A DNA stretch of 64,000 nucleotides from Anaerozeibacter quisquiliarum (lineage in GTDB: Bacteria; Bacillota; Clostridia; Christensenellales; Aristaeellaceae), in the NCBI GenBank assembly GCA_051162045.1, contig JBISDI010000023.1; one strand, 5' to 3'. The translations under genes were made by a program, and so were the position numbers. The notes under the pieces are model-generated. The model saw nothing but the letters and a program-made list of their open reading frames with translations, was not told the origin of the DNA and made no database searches. Below are positions 59,857 through 64,000 of this stretch, piece after piece; within the stretch, counting starts at the first letter, position 1, and each line of letters opens with the position of its first letter.

Positions 59857-60375
59857 ATGGCGATGATCGATCTCCGCTTGACGTACCGCCTGACGCCGGC
59901 GCGGCTTGAGTACAGCCACACACCGACCCAGATGCGGGTCAATGTCGATCGCGCGCCGGTTGAGATCGAGCGTCAGCCGCTCAAGATGGAGCTCGACAAC
60001 CAGGCGTTCTACGAGTCGCTGGGGATCAAGGGGCTTGCGACCCAAGCGCGCGAGCGCATCGCGGACGCGCGGCAGACCATCCAGCGGATCGTGGGCGACA
60101 TTTCACGCACGATTACAATGAAGCTCGGCCCGAACGCGATGAACGAGGGCGAAATATCCCAACAAAAGATGACCGCGCCCCCGCCGGAGCCGGACTTGGT
60201 GTTCATCCCCGAGCCGGTCAAGATCCATTTCAGCGGCGGAACGGTTTCTTTTCGCGCACCGCGCGAGAAGGTTAACATCGACTGGGTGCCCCACCGGATG
60301 GATTTTCGGTACTCGCCCCGGTCGGTACAATACTATGTGGAAAAATGGGACACAACGCTTGCGGGACTGCGCTAA
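59857..60375 (+). CDS. yviE: YviE-like protein (DUF6470)
   Basis: A 172-residue protein between flgL and fliW, the same place as yviE in B. subtilis. It has an internal helix (GLATQARERIADARQTIQ) and beta-rich ends ending WVPHRMDFRYSPRSVQYYVE. The function of the family is unknown; the conserved location suggests a flagellar role. Confidence 0.82.
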   Translation: MAMIDLRLTYRLTPARLEYSHTPTQMRVNVDRAPVEIERQPLKMELDNQAFYESLGIKGLATQARERIADARQTIQRIVGDISRTITMKLGPNAMNEGEISQQKMTAPPPEPDLVFIPEPVKIHFSGGTVSFRAPREKVNIDWVPHRMDFRYSPRSVQYYVEKWDTTLAGLR

Positions 60376-60389
60376 AAACGGAGGCACAT

Positions 60390-60827
60390 ATGCTGATCGA
60401 AACGCGGGATTTTGGGACGGTCGAGGTCGCGGAGGACACAATCATCGATTTTCCGGACGGCGTGTACGGCTTTGAGGACAGCAAGCGGTTCGTTTTGTTC
60501 GATACCGGCTCGCCCTCGGGCGTCATGCAGCTGCAATGCGTGGATTCCCCCCACCCCCGGTTCATCGTGTTCGACCCGTTCGCGCTGGTGGAGGACTACG
60601 CGCCGCAATTGCCGTCCGGCGCGCTCGAGAAGCTTCGGGCTACCTCGCCCGAACAGGTCAGCCTGTTTGCGATCGCGGTGGTGCCCGAGGACTTCAAGCG
60701 GGCCACCGCCAACCTCAAGAGCCCCGTCGCCATTCATTTCGCCGAGCGCCTGGGCGCGCAGCTGATCCTGGACAACAAGGATTACCCCGTCCGGCATCAA
60801 CTGTTCACGCCGGAAAGGACGGCTTGA
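60390..60827 (+). CDS. fliW: Flagellar assembly factor FliW
   Basis: A 145-residue protein that binds flagellin or CsrA and so relieves CsrA repression when flagellin runs low. ETRDFGTVEVAEDTIIDFPD and GVYGFEDSKRFVLFD are typical. It overlaps no gene and stands one base before csrA. Confidence 0.94.
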   Translation: MLIETRDFGTVEVAEDTIIDFPDGVYGFEDSKRFVLFDTGSPSGVMQLQCVDSPHPRFIVFDPFALVEDYAPQLPSGALEKLRATSPEQVSLFAIAVVPEDFKRATANLKSPVAIHFAERLGAQLILDNKDYPVRHQLFTPERTA

Positions 60828-60828
60828 G

Positions 60829-61056
60829 ATGTTGGTCATCACGCGCCAGACCGGCGACAGTTTGCGAATCGGCGAGGACATCATTGTCACCGTGCTCGAG
60901 GTCAACGGCGACCGGGTCAAGATCGGCATCGAAGCCCCCCGCAGCGTACCCATCGTGCGCAGCGAGGTGCTCGACACCCAAAAGAGCAATCAGGAAGCCG
61001 ACCGCTCGGCGGCGACGATTGGCTTTGCGATTGAGAAGCGGAAGCTGGGCGAGTAA
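60829..61056 (+). CDS. csrA: Carbon storage regulator CsrA
   Basis: RNA-binding translational repressor of 75 residues. It starts MLVITRQTGDSLRIGEDI, and the RNA-contacting region EAPRSVPIVRSEV is intact. In the FliW-CsrA-Hag system it blocks flagellin mRNA at GGA sites; such sites are seen in both flagellin leaders here. Confidence 0.96.
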   Translation: MLVITRQTGDSLRIGEDIIVTVLEVNGDRVKIGIEAPRSVPIVRSEVLDTQKSNQEADRSAATIGFAIEKRKLGE

Positions 61057-61239
61057 GATTTAAATGTTGTCGAACTCGGTAGCATCAAACGTGAGGGCGA
61101 CGACAAATTGCCCCCGTGCGCCGTTATGATGCAAGAGGTTCATAATTCCGTTTGACTTTTGCCAGCTGCTTTGCAATAATCAAAGTCAGGAAGACTGTTT
61201 TCTCGCCTATGGGCCCACGCCCGCTGGCTTTCCTTTACA

Positions 61240-61273
61240 GAATCGCCGTGCAGGTGAAGCCGCGCGGCGATTC
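61240..61273 (-). terminator. Inverted repeat after the candidate toxin peptide
   Basis: GAATCGCCG (61240-61248) and CGGCGATTC (61265-61273) pair perfectly, 3 bp past the peptide stop codon on the minus strand. Confidence 0.55.
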
Positions 61274-61275
61274 GC

Positions 61276-61368
61276 TTACTTTTCTTCGTCATGCTTATCG
61301 CGGTTATGCCGGTCAATAAGCAATCCGACGACCGTCAGTGCAACCATGATCCTCTCGAAGCCTGCCAC
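61276..61368 (-). CDS. Candidate short hydrophobic peptide, holin-like toxin type
   Basis: A 30-codon frame, GTG start (or ATG at 61347 for 23 residues). It reads a short hydrophobic core (FERIMVALTVVGLLI) and a charged tail (DRHNRDKHDEEK). This resembles the 25-40 residue holin-like toxins of Bacillota type I systems, and the inverted repeat directly behind the stop fits such mRNAs. A weak ribosome site (GAGG) and a possible TAGAAT box upstream exist. No antisense RNA was identified, and it may be a decayed copy or chance. Confidence 0.35.
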   Translation of the reverse strand: MAGFERIMVALTVVGLLIDRHNRDKHDEEK

Positions 61369-61575
61369 CGTGCATCGCCTCGCTTTCAATATTCTATCCA
61401 GCGGGTGATTCGCGAAACACAGATGCTGCCAGCCTTCCCGCCATGCTTATTCCAACATAGAAATACCCCTGATTTCAAGTATCCATTACAGCTTCCCCCA
61501 CTGGCCGACCGGGTCGGATGGATCGGGTACGCGAAAAGAATTGTCGAAAAAACTTTGCCGGCGGCGGTTTTGTAT

Positions 61576-61602
61576 TAAACACGGTGAGCTATTTGCCGAT
61601 AT
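61576..61602 (+). promoter_or_regulatory. Sigma-28 promoter of the first flagellin gene
   Basis: TAAA (61576-61579), exactly 15 bp, then GCCGATAT (61595-61602): a perfect match to the SigD consensus. The leader to the flagellin ATG is about 130 nt. Confidence 0.93.
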
Positions 61603-61692
61603 ACAGTTATGAGGAAGGTTGCGCGAGCGGAGGGAGGCGCGACTGGGGGCGCAATCGACGTTGGTCACAGGCCGCGGGGCGGCTTGAGGATA

Positions 61693-61713
61693 CCGCAGGA
61701 AAGGATTCCGCGG
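61693..61713 (+). promoter_or_regulatory. CsrA-binding hairpin in the first flagellin leader
   Basis: CCGC and GCGG close a stem that can extend through GGA/TCC-type pairs, leaving loop AAGGA. A second GGA is in the ribosome site AAGGAGG 26 bp from the hairpin start. GGA in a loop plus one in the ribosome site is the classic CsrA pattern. Confidence 0.75.
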
Positions 61714-61738
61714 ACAATATTTCAAGGAGGAAGAGACC

Positions 61739-62599
61739 ATGAGGATCAGCCACAACATCACGGCGATGAACACGTATCGCCAGTACAACACGAACACGGT
61801 GAACACGAACAAGTCGATGGAGAAATTGTCGAGCGGCGCGCGCATCAACCGCGCGGCGGACGACGCGGCAGGGCTGTCGATTTCCGAGAAGATGCGCTCG
61901 CAGATTCGGGGACTTACGCAGGCGACGCGCAACGCGCAGGACGGCATCTCGTTCATCCAGACCGCTGAAGGCGCGCTGAACGAAGTGTCGGACATGCTGA
62001 CCCGACTCAAGGAGTTGGCGACGCAGGCTCCCAACGACACTTACAGCACGGATGATCGGACGAACATCGGCGCGGAGATGAAGTCGTTGGGCAACGCGAT
62101 CAAGGACATCTATGAGAAGACTAAGTTCAATAACAAAGAAGTCTTCGGGACGGGCAGTTCTATTGATGGCAGTGGTAACGCGGGTACTGACATCGCAGCG
62201 ACGATCTACTACGGCGAGGATGGTTCGCAGAGAGTTGGGATCAAGAAGGCCAAGACACAAGCGTTGGCCTCGCTTTACGCTGCAACGACTTCCGCAACGG
62301 GTACAGCTGCGGGAGAAGGCCCCACAGCAGTCACCAACAGCTTGGTTGAAGACGCAATCACCGAAGTCAATGGAACCCGTGCCGCCTACGGTGCCCAGCA
62401 GAACCAATTGGAGCATGCGTCGAACAACATGGCGGCGACGAAGGAGAACCTGCAGGCGGCCGAATCGCGCGTGCGCGACGTGGACATGGCCGACGAGATG
62501 ATGACCTACACCAAGAACAACATCTTGTTGCAGGCAGCGCAGGCCATGCTGGCCCAGGCCAACAGCCAGCCGCAGGGTATCCTGCAGTTGCTGCAGTAA
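61739..62599 (+). CDS. hag: Flagellin (first copy)
   Basis: Filament subunit, 286 residues, consisting of the conserved D0/D1 ends with a short middle region. The N-terminus MRISHNITAMNTYRQYNTNT and the C-terminus AQAMLAQANSQPQGILQLLQ are standard. The ribosome site AAGGAGG precedes the ATG. Expression is expected from the sigma-28 promoter and under FliW/CsrA control. Confidence 0.97.
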   Translation: MRISHNITAMNTYRQYNTNTVNTNKSMEKLSSGARINRAADDAAGLSISEKMRSQIRGLTQATRNAQDGISFIQTAEGALNEVSDMLTRLKELATQAPNDTYSTDDRTNIGAEMKSLGNAIKDIYEKTKFNNKEVFGTGSSIDGSGNAGTDIAATIYYGEDGSQRVGIKKAKTQALASLYAATTSATGTAAGEGPTAVTNSLVEDAITEVNGTRAAYGAQQNQLEHASNNMAATKENLQAAESRVRDVDMADEMMTYTKNNILLQAAQAMLAQANSQPQGILQLLQ

Positions 62600-62630
62600 G
62601 CGAGGGTCGACGCGGCATAGGAGCCTGACC

Positions 62631-62783
62631 CATTTCCCTCTGTGGGAGGGTGCCCGCAGGTGGAGTGATACCCCCGCAGGGAGTAACCCAGTCAGGCCCC
62701 TACGCCATACAAGTTCAGCTTCAATTGCGCGGCGCGACAGGCCACCAATCCACCCCTCCGGCACCCCTCCACAGAGGGGAATG
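62631..62783. repeat. MITE-like element with terminal inverted repeats between the flagellins
   Basis: A 23-bp arm (62631-62653, CATTTCCCTC...) recurs inverted at 62761-62783 with 20 of 23 matches. The 153-bp element holds no gene. It lies after the first flagellin stop and may also terminate its transcript. No recombinase is nearby. Confidence 0.65.
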
Positions 62784-62812
62784 ATTTCGAAGGATCGCAC
62801 AGCACACCAACG

Positions 62813-62833
62813 CCGCAGGAAAGGATTCCGCGG
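62813..62833 (+). promoter_or_regulatory. CsrA-binding hairpin in the second flagellin leader
   Basis: Identical in sequence to the hairpin at 61693-61713, again with loop AAGGA and followed by the AAGGAGG ribosome site. Confidence 0.75.
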
Positions 62834-62860
62834 AAGAGATAATTCAAGGAGGAAGAGACC

Positions 62861-63700
62861 ATGAGGATCAGCCACAATATCACGGCGATGAACACGTATC
62901 GCCAGTACAACACAAACACGGTCAACACCAACAAGTCGATGGAGAAATTGTCGAGCGGCGCGCGCATCAACCGCGCGGCGGACGACGCGGCGGGGCTGTC
63001 AATTTCCGAGAAGATGCGCTCGCAGATCAGGGGACTCACGCAGGCGACGCGCAACGCGCAGGACGGCATCTCGTTCATCCAGACGGCTGAAGGCGCACTG
63101 AACGAAGTATCGGACATGCTGGTACGGCTCAAGGAGCTAGCAACCCAGGCTCCCAACGATACCTACAGCACGGATGATCGGACGAACATCGGCGCGGAGA
63201 TGAAGTCGCTGGGCAACGCGATCAAGGACATCTACGAGAAGACTAAGTTTAACAATAAAGAGGTGTTCGGTACCAAGACCAGTCTGGGTGATGGTGGCAA
63301 CACAGGTGCTGGCATTGCGGCAACGATCTACTACGGCGAGGATGGCTCTCAGAAGGTTGGGATCAAGAATGCCACGACGACGAGCCTGAACGCTCTTTAT
63401 AATGCAACAAGTGGTGGGGTTCCTTCAGCCGTCAACAACACCTTGGTAGAAAACGCGATCACCGAGGTCAACGCCACCCGCGCTGCCTACGGTGCACAGC
63501 AAAATCAGTTGGAACATGCGTCGAACAACATGGCGGCGACGAAGGAGAACCTGCAGGCCGCCGAATCGCGCGTGCGAGACGTGGATATGGCCGACGAGAT
63601 GATGACCTACACCAAGAATAACATCTTGTTACAGGCAGCGCAGGCCATGCTGGCCCAGGCCAACAGCCAGCCGCAGGGCATCCTTCAGTTGCTGCAGTAA
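62861..63700 (+). CDS. Flagellin (second copy)
   Basis: Filament subunit of 279 residues. The first 138 residues match the first flagellin at all but position 88 (Val for Thr), and the last about 75 are near-identical; only the middle differs. No sigma-28 promoter was found in the 261-bp gap upstream, so it is probably read through from the first gene or uses a weak promoter. Confidence 0.96.
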   Translation: MRISHNITAMNTYRQYNTNTVNTNKSMEKLSSGARINRAADDAAGLSISEKMRSQIRGLTQATRNAQDGISFIQTAEGALNEVSDMLVRLKELATQAPNDTYSTDDRTNIGAEMKSLGNAIKDIYEKTKFNNKEVFGTKTSLGDGGNTGAGIAATIYYGEDGSQKVGIKNATTTSLNALYNATSGGVPSAVNNTLVENAITEVNATRAAYGAQQNQLEHASNNMAATKENLQAAESRVRDVDMADEMMTYTKNNILLQAAQAMLAQANSQPQGILQLLQ

Positions 63701-63825
63701 GCCGCCTATTCCCTCCCTTCGAGGGATGACCCGCAGGCCAGGGAGATGGCATCTCTACATAGAGGGGGAGGATTACCAAGAGAATCGAATCGCCTGACGG
63801 CGGTTTGATGAATGAATCATGAGAT

Positions 63826-63851
63826 GGGCGGCGGGAGAAAACCCCGCCGCC
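63826..63851 (+). terminator. Terminator after the second flagellin gene
   Basis: GGGCGGCGGG pairs with CCCCGCCGCC, with a short A-rich loop, followed by AATTTTAAT. Confidence 0.85.
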
Positions 63852-63894
63852 AATTTTAATAACCAAGGCACGCTCTTTGCTGTACTTCCACACA

Positions 63895-63923
63895 TTGACA
63901 TAGATGTGATGGGGTGTTATGAT
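63895..63923 (+). promoter_or_regulatory. Vegetative promoter near the right edge
   Basis: TTGACA (63895-63900), a 17-bp spacer and TATGAT (63918-63923), about 46 bp before the ATG at 63970. Confidence 0.85.
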
Positions 63924-63969
63924 TGTAAAAACCGAACGTGCCAATAAATGTTAGAAGAAAGGGCCGGTC

Positions 63970-64000
63970 ATGAGAAAACAGCAGCAGCGGCAGATATTGA
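63970..64000 (+). CDS. Start of an unidentified gene (3' truncated)
   Basis: An ATG 46 bp after a good promoter, preceded by AGAAAGGG, opens a frame reading MRKQQQRQIL to the window edge. Too short to identify. Confidence 0.5.
   Translation, partial: MRKQQQRQIL

Larger units (their letters stand above)
61057..61738. other. Intergenic region before the first flagellin gene
   Basis: 682 bp, less G+C-rich than its surroundings. It holds a candidate minus-strand peptide gene with inverted repeat (61240-61368), a sigma-28 promoter (61576-61602) and a CsrA-type hairpin (61693-61713). An overlapping 95-codon plus-strand frame is not supported. Confidence 0.7.

Noticed and set aside
61291..61578. 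95-codon plus-strand frame before the flagellin gene
   Set aside because: No ribosome site, no recognisable domain, and it runs over the sigma-28 promoter.
62631..62783. Invertible promoter switch between flagellins as a firm call
   Set aside because: No site-specific recombinase nearby, no promoter within the segment, and similar palindromes occur away from flagellin genes; kept only as a possibility.

Overview
This window looks like a chromosomal segment of a flagellated, G+C-rich member of the Bacillota, most likely a clostridial lineage. The support is the CtsR-McsA-McsB-ClpC operon with a CtsR box, a CheC-type FliY, the order flgM-flgN-flgK-flgL-yviE-fliW-csrA-flagellin (as in Bacillus subtilis), a BusR-like regulator, DUF1836, and vegetative promoters of the TTGACA/TATAAT type with 17-bp spacers. 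No rRNA, tRNA, CRISPR array, insertion sequence or prophage was seen. Base composition was judged by eye.

Bases 1-36.3 kb hold many short metabolic and transport operons on both strands. In order: a sugar ABC importer (start cut off); gap; trpS with a DUF1836 regulator; an SGNH hydrolase with a GNAT enzyme; a CapA-like protein; a small Spo0A-C-like protein; pyk; a membrane pyrophosphatase; a nucleotide-sugar epimerase coupled to a FolT-like S component; a eukaryote-type glycogen branching enzyme; a thioredoxin/rhodanese/CoA-disulfide reductase operon with a Crp/Fnr regulator; an AbrB-glycosyltransferase pair; the ctsR-mcsA-mcsB-clpC stress operon; a BusR-like regulator followed by an aldo/keto reductase and a glycine betaine ABC importer; a two-subunit class I fumarase with a GntR regulator; and a TAXI binding protein with DUF1850, a second Crp/Fnr regulator and a duplicated-domain lipoprotein.

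Bases 36.5-63.9 kb form one flagellar region, all on the plus strand. The first block runs flgB-flgC-fliE-fliFGHIJK-flgD-flgE-flbD-fliM-fliY-fliOPQR-flhB-flhA-sigma28-flgF-flgG. It builds the basal body, export gate, switch and hook, and ends with the sigma factor for late genes. The second block starts at a sigma28-type promoter and encodes FlgM (anti-sigma), FlgN (chaperone), FlgK and FlgL (hook-filament junction), YviE, FliW and CsrA. Two near-identical flagellins follow; the first has a perfect sigma28 consensus promoter, and both leaders carry the same GGA-loop hairpin expected for CsrA. Together these support FliW/CsrA control of flagellin translation. motAB, fliL, cheY and other chemotaxis genes, and flhF/flhG are missing from places where relatives usually have them.

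The most interesting signals are regulatory. Two unrelated operons, each next to a Crp/Fnr gene, have a 13-bp GTNAC-N3-GTNAC palindrome exactly 22 bp upstream of a -10 box, which is class II activator geometry. A terminator-like hairpin sits directly before the first crp gene. A BusR-like gene lies just upstream of a betaine importer whose promoter is embedded in inverted repeats. A MITE-like family of GC-rich palindromes is scattered through intergenic gaps, and a short holin-like peptide gene may lie on the minus strand before the flagellins.
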